A DNA stretch of 64,000 nt. Origin: Pseudogemmobacter lacusdianii. GTDB lineage: Bacteria > Pseudomonadota > Alphaproteobacteria > Rhodobacterales > Rhodobacteraceae. The stretch spans positions 124,001-188,000 of the forward strand of contig NZ_JAVDBT010000003.1 in assembly GCF_030848395.1 (NCBI RefSeq), written 5' to 3'. The notes under the pieces are model-generated. The model had not been told where the DNA came from and did not search any database. It saw only the letters and a program-made list of their open reading frames with translations. A program made the translations under genes and the position numbers. Shown here piece after piece: positions 8,343-16,858 of this stretch (position 1 is the first letter of the stretch; each line of letters opens with the position of its first letter).

Positions 8343-9029
8343 ATGACCAGGACCAAATTCCATTTTTCCGCTTTGGCCTTTTCTTTGTCGCTGGGGCTTG
8401 GCCTGCCAGCTTTCGCCCAAGAGGCCGCCCCTGCTGAGGCGCCTGCTGTTGTTGTAGATGGTGCCTCGAATGATGGCCTGTCGATGGGGGCTGCTGTTGG
8501 CGGTGGCGCACCGGCGGTGGGTGACAATTACGTCGCCGCTAAATTTGAGGGCTGGGACCAGCGCTGCGTGAAAACCGGAGCCGCTGCAGATCCTTGCCAG
8601 CTCTATCTGCTCTTGAAGGATGAGACCGGCCAGTCCGTGGCCGAGCTGTCGTTCTTCAACCTGCCCGAAGGCGGCCAAGGTCCGGCTGTTGCCGGCGCGA
8701 CCTTCATCGCTCCGCTTGAAACCCTGCTGGGTGCTGGCGTGACGATCCAAGTCGACAGCAACACACCGCGCGCCTATCCCTTCACCTTCTGCGCCAGCAT
8801 CGGCTGCGTCGCCCGTCTGGGCTTCACCGCCGAAGAAGTGGCGATGTTCAAAAAAGGCAACAATGCCGTGCTGAGCATCATCCCGGTCGTCGCACCTGAC
8901 CAGAAAGTCTCGCTGACCGCCTCGCTGAAAGGCTTCACGGCTGGTCTTGATGCTGTGACTGTAGCCAATAAAGCCGCCGATGAGGCCGCGAAAGCCGCTG
9001 CTCCGGCCGAGGCACCTGCGGCCGAGTGA
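8343..9029 (+). CDS. Invasion-associated locus B (IalB) family secreted protein
   Basis: 228 residues from ATG 8343 (AAAGGA upstream). It has a signal peptide ending LGLPAFA|QE at about residue 25, an acidic/Ala linker, then an IalB domain (about 60-200) with the typical W-x-QRC, DPCQLYLLLKD and FTFCASIGCVARLGF segments. Its Cys residues may pair as disulfides. IalB was named in Bartonella erythrocyte invasion, but homologues are common in free-living Rhodobacterales, where the role is unknown. The C-terminus is Ala/Glu-rich. It is monocistronic. Confidence 0.88.
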   Translation: MTRTKFHFSALAFSLSLGLGLPAFAQEAAPAEAPAVVVDGASNDGLSMGAAVGGGAPAVGDNYVAAKFEGWDQRCVKTGAAADPCQLYLLLKDETGQSVAELSFFNLPEGGQGPAVAGATFIAPLETLLGAGVTIQVDSNTPRAYPFTFCASIGCVARLGFTAEEVAMFKKGNNAVLSIIPVVAPDQKVSLTASLKGFTAGLDAVTVANKAADEAAKAAAPAEAPAAE

Positions 9030-9053
9030 TCCTTGGATCTTAGACGAAAGCTG

Positions 9054-9083
9054 CGGCCCCCTTTATGGGGGCTGTTTGCTTTT
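9054..9083 (+). terminator. Terminator after the IalB-like gene
   Basis: Stem 9054-9061 with 9067-9074 (core GGCCCCC/GGGGGCT) and loop TTTAT, followed by a T-rich stretch TTTGCTTTT. It abuts the stop of the convergent ketoacyl synthase gene. Confidence 0.65.
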
Positions 9084-10282
9084 CAGGGGATGCGTTTCAG
9101 CGCCAGGACGGCGTTTAGGCCTCCAAAAGCAAATGAGTTCGACAGCGCCGCCCCGACCGATGCCGCCCGCGCTGCCCCAGTCACGATGTCCACACCAAAA
9201 TCTGGATCAACTGACTCGCAGCCTAAAGTGGGCGCGATTTGGCCTTTGTGCAGCGCGGCGATTACGGCCAAAAGCTCCAAAGCGCCGGTTGCGCCAATGG
9301 CATGGCCATGCGCGGCTTTGGTGGAGCTGACCGCAGGCCCGCTTGCGCCAAAGACTTGGCGCAACGCCGCCGCCTCGGCCCGGTCATTGGCTTGGGTGCC
9401 GGTGCCATGCGCATTCACATAAGCCACCTCTTGCGGGGAAAGCCCCGCCTCGCGCAGTGCTGCCTGCATCGCGGCCACGGCCCCCTCGACCGAAGGTGCA
9501 ACGATATCCGCCGCATCTGCCGTCATGCCAAACCCGGCGATCTCGGCCAATCGCATCGCGCCGCGCGCTTTTGCATGGCCCGCCTCTTCCAGCACGAAGA
9601 TCGCGGCGCCCTCGCCCATCACCATACCGTTGCGGCGGGCATCAAAGGGGCGGCAACCATCCGGGGAAAGGACCCGCAACCCCTCCCAAGCCTTGAGGCC
9701 ACCGAAAAGCAACATCGCCTCGGCCCCACCTGCCAACATCACCGGCGCGCGGCCTTCGCGCACCTCGCGGAAGGCCAAACCCAAAGCGTGATTGGCGCTG
9801 GCGCAGGCCGAGGAGACCGAGAAGGAGGCGCCGCGCAGCCCGTGCCGGATCGAGATATGCGACGGGGCCGCATTATGCATCAGGCGTGGCACTGTCAGCG
9901 GCGGCACGCGGTCGCGCCCCTCGGCATAGACGGCGCGGTAATTGTCTTCCCAAGTGGCAATGCCGCCCGCCGCAGTGCCAAGGATCACCCCCGCCGGGGC
10001 CAGTTCATCGCGCGAAAGCCCCGCCATCGCCACCGCCTCATCCGCCGCAGCAATCGCATAGCGGGTGAAGGGATCCCAAAGCGAGGCCTCTCGGGCCGTC
10101 ATCCCGGCAATGCCCGGCCAGTCGCGGATCTGCGCGCCGATCCGGATGCTGAGACGTTCAACATCGCGAAATTGCAAAGGGCCGATGCCGCTCTGCCCGG
10201 CAAGCAAAGCCGCGATCGTGCCCGGCACATCATGCGCCAAGGCGTTGATCGTTCCAGCTCCGGTGATCACAACCCGGCGCAT
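9083..10282 (-). CDS. Beta-ketoacyl-ACP synthase (KAS II/FabF-like)
   Basis: 399-residue condensing enzyme. I chose the ATG at 10282, two bases after the ACP stop, because it gives the classical MRRVVITGAG start. The complete KAS triad is present: C160 (SVSSACASA), H292 (NAHGTGT) and H325 (KAAHGHAIGATG), so it should be catalytically competent, unlike chain-length-factor paralogues. It is last in an lpxD-ACP-KAS operon. That context suggests a dedicated acyl-chain extension or supply role for the lipid A acyl donor rather than bulk fatty acid synthesis, whose fabF normally sits beside fabG-acpP. No ketoreductase or dehydratase is adjacent. Confidence 0.88.
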   Translation of the reverse strand: MRRVVITGAGTINALAHDVPGTIAALLAGQSGIGPLQFRDVERLSIRIGAQIRDWPGIAGMTAREASLWDPFTRYAIAAADEAVAMAGLSRDELAPAGVILGTAAGGIATWEDNYRAVYAEGRDRVPPLTVPRLMHNAAPSHISIRHGLRGASFSVSSACASANHALGLAFREVREGRAPVMLAGGAEAMLLFGGLKAWEGLRVLSPDGCRPFDARRNGMVMGEGAAIFVLEEAGHAKARGAMRLAEIAGFGMTADAADIVAPSVEGAVAAMQAALREAGLSPQEVAYVNAHGTGTQANDRAEAAALRQVFGASGPAVSSTKAAHGHAIGATGALELLAVIAALHKGQIAPTLGCESVDPDFGVDIVTGAARAASVGAALSNSFAFGGLNAVLALKRIP

Positions 10283-10283
10283 C

Positions 10284-10544
10284 TTAGCCCTTTGCGGAGA
10301 CGAGCCGCCGCACCCCCGCCACCACGGAAGCCACAGAGGAAATGTCGAAATCCGTCTGATCCGGGGTGTTGGCGTTGAAGGGCACCGAGATGCCAAACTC
10401 TTCTTCGATCACGAAGATCGCCTCGACCATGCCAAGGGAATCGAGCCCAATCGCCGCCGGATCATCCTCAAGACGCAAAGACGAGGGATCAACCAACGCT
10501 TGTTGCGCCAAGATCTCGGTCACGCGGCGGGCAAGGTCATCCAT
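10284..10544 (-). CDS. Dedicated acyl carrier protein
   Basis: 86 residues, acidic and helical, with the phosphopantetheine serine S36 in the GLDSLG motif. It differs clearly from housekeeping AcpP in its N-terminus (MDDLARRVTEIL), its insertion around NANTPDQTDFDISS and its basic C-terminal end. It lies 3 bases after lpxD and 1 base before the KAS gene, so all three are probably co-translated. It probably carries the acyl chain handled by these two neighbours. AcpXL-type carriers for very long acyl chains are a parallel, but I cannot assign it to that family by eye. Confidence 0.85.
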   Translation of the reverse strand: MDDLARRVTEILAQQALVDPSSLRLEDDPAAIGLDSLGMVEAIFVIEEEFGISVPFNANTPDQTDFDISSVASVVAGVRRLVSAKG

Positions 10545-10547
10545 GCC

Positions 10548-11624
10548 CTAGTCTTCCGCGCCACGGTCCAATGCTGAAACCTTCGCCGCCAGACGCGGCA
10601 AGCGGCGCAGCGCCTTTTGGATCTCGACATGCGTCTCCATCTTCACCGCCGGATAGCCCAGCAAGACCCGCCCTGCAGGCGCATTGGTGAAGATCTTGGT
10701 GCCGCCACCCGCGATCACATCATCGCCGACAAAGATATTGTCATTGACCCCAACCTGCCCGGCCAACACGACGCGGTTGCCGATCTTGGCCGAGCCGGCA
10801 ATGCCAACCTGCCCGCACAGCAGGCAGTCCTTGCCGACTTGGACGTTGTGGCCCACATGCACCAAATTGTCCAACTTCGTGCCCGAGCCGATCTGCGTGT
10901 CGCGGATCGTGCCGCGATCGATGCAGGCATTGGCGCCGATTTCAACGTCATCGCCGATGGTGACAGCCCCAAGCGAATGGATGCGGGTCCAGCTTTGCTG
11001 CACAATCTCGGCCCGTGTGCCAAGGGTTTCGCGGATCTCTTCAACACCCGATTTCTCGGGCGTGACGAAAGAGAACCCGTCCGAGCCGATCACGGCCCCT
11101 GGCTGGCAGGTGAAGCGATCCCCGATTGTCACCCGCGCGCCGATCCGCGCGCCTTGGAAGATCACCGCATCTGCACCAATCCGGGCGCCCTCGGCAATGG
11201 AGACATGCGCGGCGACGCGGGCATTGGCGCCGATCACCACATCGCGCCCGATGGTCACAAAAGGCGCAATCGCGGCGCCCGCGCCGATCTGCGCCGAAGG
11301 ATCGACCACCGACATTGGGTGGACACCCGGCGCGATATCGGGACCGGGGTCCATCATCCGCGTCAGCCCCGCCATTGCAAGCCGTCCGCGCGGGGCGAAA
11401 ATTGCCGCCTTCAGACCCAGCCCGCGCCAATCCGCGCCGGGCCAGAGCACCGCCGCTTGGGCTTGGCCCTTGGCGATGCCATCGGCGTAGCGTGGGTCCA
11501 TCGCCAAGGCCAGTTGATCGGGGCCTGCCGCCTGAGGTTCGGCCGCGCCGGTGACGCGCAGCTCCAGATCGCCCTCGGCCTCGGCTCCCAAAGCCGCTGC
11601 GATTTCGCTGATCTTATGGCTCAT
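10548..11624 (-). CDS. lpxD: UDP-3-O-acylglucosamine N-acyltransferase LpxD
   Basis: Transfers an R-3-hydroxyacyl chain from ACP to the 2-amino group of UDP-3-O-acylglucosamine, the third step of lipid A synthesis. 358 residues: an N-terminal uridine-binding domain, then from about residue 100 a long left-handed beta-helix of hexapeptide repeats (IGAGAAIAPFVTIG, IGANARVAAHVSIA). The catalytic-His region NLVHVGHNVQVG and an alpha-helical tail follow. It is not in the usual bamA-lpxD-fabZ-lpxA-lpxB cluster but heads an operon with a private ACP and KAS. It may be a second copy. Confidence 0.92.
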   Translation of the reverse strand: MSHKISEIAAALGAEAEGDLELRVTGAAEPQAAGPDQLALAMDPRYADGIAKGQAQAAVLWPGADWRGLGLKAAIFAPRGRLAMAGLTRMMDPGPDIAPGVHPMSVVDPSAQIGAGAAIAPFVTIGRDVVIGANARVAAHVSIAEGARIGADAVIFQGARIGARVTIGDRFTCQPGAVIGSDGFSFVTPEKSGVEEIRETLGTRAEIVQQSWTRIHSLGAVTIGDDVEIGANACIDRGTIRDTQIGSGTKLDNLVHVGHNVQVGKDCLLCGQVGIAGSAKIGNRVVLAGQVGVNDNIFVGDDVIAGGGTKIFTNAPAGRVLLGYPAVKMETHVEIQKALRRLPRLAAKVSALDRGAED

Positions 11625-11660
11625 CCAACCGGCCTCCGGCTTGTCAATCTGCTGTGGTTC

Positions 11661-13301
11661 TTAGCCTTCTTCGGGCGTCAAAGCCACCCCACCAGAGCTG
11701 AGCGCCTCCCAGAGCTTGGCATCGCGGTCATAGACATCGCGGCGATAGCCGATGCGGCCTTTGCCCTCGGGATAGGCGGTGAAATAGACCATATGGATCG
11801 GCACCTTTTGGTCCAAACGCACGGTGGTTTCCTTGCCGGTTTTCAGCACGGCAAGGAACTCTTCCTCGGCCGTCTCCGACTGGGTCGAGAACAAAGCATG
11901 CGCGAAATCAAAAGGATCGGCGAGCCGGATGCAGCCATGGCTATAGGCGCGCACATCTTCTTTGAAGAGCGACTTTGAGGGCGTGTCATGCAGGTAGATG
12001 TTGTATTTATTGGGGAACATGAACTTGACCTTGCCAAGCGCATTCGCATCCCCCGGCGGTTGGCGCATGCTGTAGGGAAAGCTGCGCGCGGTATAGGCCG
12101 AGAAGTTGATCGCGCTGCGCGGCACCACCCTCCCCCGACTGTCGATGACCTGCAGATGGCTTACCGCATTGGGGTTGTTCTTCATCAAGGGCAGATATTC
12201 CCCAACGGTGATCGAGCGCGGCACACCCCAGCTGGGGTTCACCACCATATGCGCCATCTCATCCGAGAATTCCGGCGTGCGCCGATCCATATCCTGCCGG
12301 CCAATGACCGAGCGGGTCATGAAGACCGTCTGCCCGTCTTGCAAAATCTTGGTCGAGTAATCGGGCAGGTTCACCCAGATCATCCGGCCATCGCGCGGAA
12401 TGTCGAGCCAACGCTCGCGCTCCATGGCCACGACCACCGATTGCAAGCGTTGTGCAGGATCGATGTTGATCTGCGTGATCGTCGCCGGCCCCGCCACACC
12501 ATCGGCTGGCAGGCCATGCGCCAGTTGGAAGGCCAAGACCGCCGCTTCGATTGTGGGATCATAGCGCGCCGTGGCACTGCGGCCAAGATAACCCAGCGCG
12601 ACCAGCCGGTCGCGCAGCTGCACAACAGCGGGGCCCATCGCACCCGGTTTCAACGCCTTGGCGGCGACCGGCTCTCCCCAACCGCCATTGGCGATCAGCG
12701 TTTCAAGCCGAAGCTTTTCCTTCATCAGCTGCACATAAGCATCTGAAGTCGGAACCAGATCGCGCAAGACCTTTTGTGGATCCTCGCCAGAGATCAGCGT
12801 CAAAAGCCAAGCCGGATCTTCAATCTTGATCTCACGCACAATCGTCGTGTCGATCTTCTGGGGCTCTAGCATGCCCGAGGTCAGATCCTTGGCCCAAGTC
12901 AGATAAGCCCGGCTCATCGCCGCCTCGATCCGGCCGCGATCGCCCTCGGTGCGCGCAGACTGCAACGCATGGCGCAAGCCCGCCGCGTCATAGCGCGCGG
13001 GCGGCAAGCCGTGATCAGCGGCCGTATCCAATGCCGCCAGCAAAGCGGCACGGCGCGGCGCGTCATTCTCACCGGTCCAGATCGGCGCGAAATTATGCAG
13101 CCTGTACCAATCGGCCAAAGCCGTATCCGTGCCAGCCGCAGCGGCAAGAGATTGGGTGAATGGGTCCAAACCGGCGATGTCGAAGGATTTCGGCATCTCT
13201 TGCGCCGCGGCCATCGGCGAAAAACCGCCCATCGCCGCGATCAGCAAGGCCGGGGCAACACTGCGCAGCATTATCGAGGCCTGCCGCTTGAAACTCATCA
13301 T
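11661..13301 (-). CDS. L,D-transpeptidase (YcbB/LdtD type)
   Basis: About 546 residues from ATG 13301 (CAGGAG six bases upstream; the ATG three bases later is an alternative). It has a signal peptide ending MAAAQE (about residue 35), an L,D-transpeptidase scaffold domain (about 55-230), a peptidoglycan-binding domain (about 240-300, AVVQLRDRLVALGYL...ADGVAGPATITQIN) and a C-terminal YkuD domain with catalytic Cys at about 457 in SHGCIRLADP. It forms 3-3 peptidoglycan cross-links or anchors proteins in the periplasm. It stands alone and is divergent from the DUF882 protein, another predicted peptidoglycan protein. Confidence 0.93.
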   Translation of the reverse strand: MMSFKRQASIMLRSVAPALLIAAMGGFSPMAAAQEMPKSFDIAGLDPFTQSLAAAAGTDTALADWYRLHNFAPIWTGENDAPRRAALLAALDTAADHGLPPARYDAAGLRHALQSARTEGDRGRIEAAMSRAYLTWAKDLTSGMLEPQKIDTTIVREIKIEDPAWLLTLISGEDPQKVLRDLVPTSDAYVQLMKEKLRLETLIANGGWGEPVAAKALKPGAMGPAVVQLRDRLVALGYLGRSATARYDPTIEAAVLAFQLAHGLPADGVAGPATITQINIDPAQRLQSVVVAMERERWLDIPRDGRMIWVNLPDYSTKILQDGQTVFMTRSVIGRQDMDRRTPEFSDEMAHMVVNPSWGVPRSITVGEYLPLMKNNPNAVSHLQVIDSRGRVVPRSAINFSAYTARSFPYSMRQPPGDANALGKVKFMFPNKYNIYLHDTPSKSLFKEDVRAYSHGCIRLADPFDFAHALFSTQSETAEEEFLAVLKTGKETTVRLDQKVPIHMVYFTAYPEGKGRIGYRRDVYDRDAKLWEALSSGGVALTPEEG

Positions 13302-13665
13302 CCGCAACTCCTGAAACCTGCTCAAGTTCAAGGCCATGAGGCCGCTTTTCGCCAAGAATTTCGGAAAAAAGGGGCCGTGTCCATTCACATTCCGGCATAT
13401 CGGCGATGATTGCTTTAGAAGGTAAGGAATTTCTGACTTTCCGTCACTTTGCTCCACTGGCCAGAGACCGCCTGCCCCGGTTTTGGATTCAGCAAATCTT
13501 TGCCGATCTGCGATTTAATGCCCTTAATGGCTGCAATCTGCGCTTGGGCTTCAAATTTTCATGTGCCATAAAGTCCCGGCATCTGGGAATATGTTGCACA
13601 GAAGCTGCCGCTTAGGCAGTCAGAGACGATCACGGGCAAAGACCAGTACGGGACAGGCGTTCAGA
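13302..13665. other. 364-base divergent promoter region
   Basis: It lies between the L,D-transpeptidase and DUF882 genes, both cell-wall functions. The stretch is AT-richer than the neighbours and has no credible ORF. A possible plus-strand promoter is TTGGGC, 17 bases, CATAAA ending near 13573. No clear operator palindrome was seen. Confidence 0.4.
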
Positions 13666-14247
13666 ATGACGAATACATCCTTTGGCACAGGCTCCTTTGG
13701 GCTGACACGTCGTGGCTTGTTGGGCGCTTTCGCAGCGACCGCCGTCACCGCCGCCCCGTTCTTTGGCAGCGCTCCGGCCTTTGCGCGTGGTGCTGGCGAT
13801 ATCCGCCGCATTCGCATGTATTCGGGCCGCACCGGTGAAAGCTTGGATTCAATCTATTGGATCGAAGGCGATTACATCCCGGAAGTGGTCAAAGAGATTA
13901 ACAGCTTCATGCGCGACTGGCGCACCGGCGACACCATTAAGATCGACCTGCGCACGATCGATATCATGGCCGCCTCGCATCGCCTGATGGATGTGACCGA
14001 ACCCTATATGCTGCTCTCGGGCTATCGCAGCCCGAAGACCAACACCATGCTGCGCTCGAACTCCAAAGGTGTGGCGAAGAATTCGCTGCATATGGTGGGT
14101 AAGGCTGCCGATCTGCGGTTGAAATCGCGTTCGGTTGGTCAGATGGCCAAAGCGGCCGCGGCCTGCTCGGCGGGTGGCGTAGGCCGCTATTCGCGGTCGA
14201 ACTTCGTGCATATGGATTGCGGCCCGGTGCGGACCTGGGGCGGCTGA
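13666..14247 (+). CDS. Tat-exported DUF882/YcbK peptidase M15-like protein
   Basis: 193 residues from ATG 13666. It has a twin-arginine signal (LTRRGLLGAFAAT... ending APAFA) and a D,D-carboxypeptidase-like M15 domain with the zinc-site pattern: SLHMVGKAADLR (His and Asp) and FVHMDCGPVRTW (second His). YcbK (MepK) of E. coli cleaves 3-3 peptidoglycan cross-links, precisely what the divergent L,D-transpeptidase makes. The pairing therefore suggests a synthesis/hydrolysis couple. The enzymatic activity of this copy is inferred from motifs only. Confidence 0.9.
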   Translation: MTNTSFGTGSFGLTRRGLLGAFAATAVTAAPFFGSAPAFARGAGDIRRIRMYSGRTGESLDSIYWIEGDYIPEVVKEINSFMRDWRTGDTIKIDLRTIDIMAASHRLMDVTEPYMLLSGYRSPKTNTMLRSNSKGVAKNSLHMVGKAADLRLKSRSVGQMAKAAAACSAGGVGRYSRSNFVHMDCGPVRTWGG

Positions 14248-14279
14248 GCCCTTCCCTTTACCCAGCATCACCGCTTGCA

Positions 14280-14301
14280 GCGCCCCTTCGTGGGGCGTTT
14301 T
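14280..14301 (+). terminator. Terminator after the DUF882 gene
   Basis: CGCCCC/GGGGCG stem (14281-14286 with 14292-14297), loop TTCGT, then TTTT. Confidence 0.75.
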
Positions 14302-14324
14302 GCATTTCTGGGCAAGAGTTCAGT

Positions 14325-14364
14325 TTTGGCCGTCTGCCCAAGGATCACCAGGCAGACGGCCAAA
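14325..14364. repeat. 14-bp perfect inverted repeat between convergent genes
   Basis: TTTGGCCGTCTGCC (14325-14338) pairs perfectly with 14351-14364 across a 12-base loop. It lies 4 bases beyond the rlmE stop and after the DUF882 terminator. It has only a weak T-run on either side (GTTTTA on plus), so it could be a bidirectional terminator or an RNA-stabilising hairpin at the 3' end of ppx-rlmE. Confidence 0.6.
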
Positions 14365-14367
14365 GTT

Positions 14368-15132
14368 TTACTCTTCGTCCAGCTCCGCCGCATGGGCCGG
14401 TTTCGGGCGGCCGCGGAAGCCCGTGGCCACCACGAATTTCTCGGAACTGTCCGAGCGGCTGGCCGGCGGCTTCACATTGGCCACCTTTTTGAAGCTGCGC
14501 TTCAAAAGCGCTTGCATCTCATTCTCGGCGCCGCCGGCCAAAACCTTGGCCACAAAGGTGCCGTTCTCTTCCAAAACGTCAAAGGCAAAGTCCAAGGCCG
14601 CCTCAATCAGCGCGATGATGCGCAAGTGGTCTGTGCCCTTATGGCCCGAAGCGGCGGCGGCCATGTCCGACATCACCACATCGGCCTTACCGCCCAGCCA
14701 TTCCTTGACTTGCGCATCTGCCCCGTCTTCAAGGAAATCAAGCTGATGCACCTCGGCGCCCGAGATGGCTTCCACCTCTTGCAGATCGACGCCCAACACG
14801 GTGCCGACGGGCTTTTTGGGGTTCTGCGCCAAAGCGTTCACCCGCTCGACCGCGACTTGGCACCAGCCGCCCGGCGCGCAACCAAGGTCCACAACCCGCG
14901 CGCCCGGTTTCAAGAAACCGTATTTATCGTCCAGCTCTAGAATTTTATAGGCTGCGCGCCCGCGATAGCCCTCGCGTTTGGCCGCCTGCACATAAGGGTC
15001 ATTCAACTGCCGCTCCAGCCAGAGCGTCGAGGAGAGCTTACGCCCCTTGGCGGTCTTGACCTTCACTCGCAACTCACGCTGACCGCGACCCGAGCTGTTG
15101 CCCGCTGCACTACCTGTCTTTTTAATCGTCAT
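14368..15132 (-). CDS. rlmE: 23S rRNA 2'-O-methyltransferase RlmE (FtsJ)
   Basis: SAM-dependent methylation of U2552 in the ribosomal A-site loop. 254 residues. A basic N-terminal extension of about 35 residues precedes the FtsJ fold: [15 protein letters not shown]-type K motif, SAM loop [11 protein letters not shown], catalytic Asp in [17 protein letters not shown], and Lys in FVAKVLAGG. The start ATG overlaps the ppx stop by 4 bases, so it is coupled to the Ppx/GppA gene, a common alphaproteobacterial pair. Confidence 0.95.
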   Translation of the reverse strand: MTIKKTGSAAGNSSGRGQRELRVKVKTAKGRKLSSTLWLERQLNDPYVQAAKREGYRGRAAYKILELDDKYGFLKPGARVVDLGCAPGGWCQVAVERVNALAQNPKKPVGTVLGVDLQEVEAISGAEVHQLDFLEDGADAQVKEWLGGKADVVMSDMAAAASGHKGTDHLRIIALIEAALDFAFDVLEENGTFVAKVLAGGAENEMQALLKRSFKKVANVKPPASRSDSSEKFVVATGFRGRPKPAHAAELDEE

Positions 15133-16280
15133 CTGTAAGGCCCGTCCCCAAGAACGCCATCCGCGCTCATCTGTGCATAAAGAAGGCCCTCACGAAGCCC
15201 TCTGTCGGCCACGGACAATCGGTCCGTCGGCCAAATTCGCATCAAAGCCTGCAAGATTGCAGCGCCTGACATAATCAATGTGTGGCGGTCGCGTCCGATC
15301 CGCGGATCACTGCGCCGCCCCTCTGGCCCCAAGGCCAGATAGTCGCGGATCACATGGTCGATCTGCGCCGAAGACATTTGCAACCCATCCACCTTGGTGC
15401 GGTCATAGCGCCGCAACCCCAGATAACTTGCCGCCACCGTTGTCACCGTGCCCGAGGTGCCGATGATCTGAAAGCCCTCACGCGGGGCTTGGGCGTGATA
15501 GGGGCTGAATGAGGAGAGATTCTCTTCAAAATACCAGCTCATCAACGCAAACCGCGCACCATCATCCTCGACATCGGCAAATTGGTCCTTCAGCGTTGCC
15601 ACCCCCAGCTTGACGCTGATCCAATCCACCACCCGCGCTTGGCCCATGCCTTGCTTATCAAAGCCCATATGCAACCGCATGATCGCGCGCGGTCGGTCTT
15701 CGGGTGCAACCGCCGTCAGATCGATCCACACCAGCTCGGTCGAGCCGCCGCCAATATCGACGACCAGCAGTTGCTCGGTGCGCGGGCTGACCAGAGGCGC
15801 GCAAGAGATCACTGCCAGCCGCGCCTCTTCCTCGGCGCTTATAACCTCAAGCGCCAAGCCGGTCTCGCGCTTCACCTGACGGATGAAATCGCGGCCATTG
15901 CGGGCGCGTCGGCTGGCTTCGGTCGCCACCAGTCGCATGCGACTGACGCCGTGTTTGACCAGCTTCTTTTGACAGATCCGCAGCGCCTGCACCGTGCGCT
16001 CCATCGATGAGCGCGACAACCGGCCCGTCGCCTCAAGCCCGGCGCCGAGCTGCACCGTTTTTGAGAAACTGTCCACGACCACAAACTGACTGCCCTTAGG
16101 TTGGGCAATCAGCATCCGACAACTGTTCGTGCCAAGGTCCAACGCGGCGTATAGCGCCGCGCCCTCAGCTTCAGGGGCTGACGTTTCAACCTCGGGGGAG
16201 ACAGCTGGCGCGCCCAAAGGCACGTTCCGCTCGACCGCCGCTGCTGTCGCGTCCGCCCTTTGGGGACGCTCGGGCGTCAT
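15129..16280 (-). CDS. ppx: Ppx/GppA family phosphatase
   Basis: 383 residues. It degrades polyphosphate or pppGpp; the family cannot be split by eye. An Ala/Pro/Glu-rich N-terminal tail of about 45 residues precedes the ASKHA-fold phosphate loops [13 protein letters not shown] and [14 protein letters not shown] chose ATG 16280 (GGAGG upstream) over a TTG at 16292. First gene of the ppx-rlmE operon, divergent from the one-carbon operon that starts 229 bases away. Confidence 0.9.
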   Translation of the reverse strand: MTPERPQRADATAAAVERNVPLGAPAVSPEVETSAPEAEGAALYAALDLGTNSCRMLIAQPKGSQFVVVDSFSKTVQLGAGLEATGRLSRSSMERTVQALRICQKKLVKHGVSRMRLVATEASRRARNGRDFIRQVKRETGLALEVISAEEEARLAVISCAPLVSPRTEQLLVVDIGGGSTELVWIDLTAVAPEDRPRAIMRLHMGFDKQGMGQARVVDWISVKLGVATLKDQFADVEDDGARFALMSWYFEENLSSFSPYHAQAPREGFQIIGTSGTVTTVAASYLGLRRYDRTKVDGLQMSSAQIDHVIRDYLALGPEGRRSDPRIGRDRHTLIMSGAAILQALMRIWPTDRLSVADRGLREGLLYAQMSADGVLGDGPYR

Positions 16281-16372
16281 TCCGCCCTCCAACTCTTGTT
16301 AAGACGAAACTAATCGGCTTCCGGCCCCGGCGCAAGCGCCGCTGCGGGGCATGCGTCGTTTGGAGCGCGCGT

Positions 16373-16397
16373 GGTTTGGCTTTGGTGAGCCCAAACC
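16373..16397. repeat. Short inverted repeat in the leader of the one-carbon operon
   Basis: GGTTTGG (16373-16379) and CCAAACC (16391-16397), followed by a second imperfect hairpin (CACAGGG...CCCGTG, about 16400-16419), lie 110-140 bases before the first gene of a methyl-THF/cobalamin operon. They could be a regulator site or a structured leader. I do not recognise a known riboswitch consensus in them. Confidence 0.3.
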
Positions 16398-16509
16398 GTC
16401 ACAGGGTCGCATCCCGTGCATCCGATGTCGAAAACCGGCATTGAATGGCGCTGTGTGACGCTTATCAACGCGGCTAACCGCTCTTCAGCCTAAGTTTAGG
16501 AATCAACGC

Positions 16510-16818
16510 ATGCCCGAGGTCACAATCGTTTATTGGCGGGATATTCCTGCGCAGGTGATCGTCGGCAAAGGCCGCTCGGGCGCCAAAGTGCAGCTCCCTG
16601 AGCGCTTTGAGCAAGCGATTGACCGCTGCGCCATGAAGATTGGCGCCAAGGATGCGGACGCTTATCTGGCCGAATGGCGCAAAGCCGCGCCCTATGAGGT
16701 CGAGGGTGACAAGGATGAGATCGCCCGCACCACTGCCGCCAAGCTTGAGGCGGAATACGACCTTGAGCGGATCAAACAACTGATCGCCAACGAAGGCTGG
16801 GCGACAGCGCAAGGCTGA
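16510..16818 (+). CDS. Small 'virulence factor' domain protein
   Basis: 102 residues, starting MPEVTIVYWRDIPAQVIVGKGR and ending in a charged helix (KLEAEYDLERIKQLIANEGW). It matches the small alphaproteobacterial family named 'virulence factor' (PF13769) from memory; the name is not informative. It is first in an operon with a methylene-THF reductase family protein and a methyl-THF:cobalamin methyltransferase, so a role in one-carbon or cobalamin chemistry is more likely than virulence. Cytosolic, no cofactor motif visible. Confidence 0.8.
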   Translation: MPEVTIVYWRDIPAQVIVGKGRSGAKVQLPERFEQAIDRCAMKIGAKDADAYLAEWRKAAPYEVEGDKDEIARTTAAKLEAEYDLERIKQLIANEGWATAQG

Positions 16819-16858
16819 CCCCACTGTCCCAACCCCAGCCAGCTTCAAGGAGCGACTG

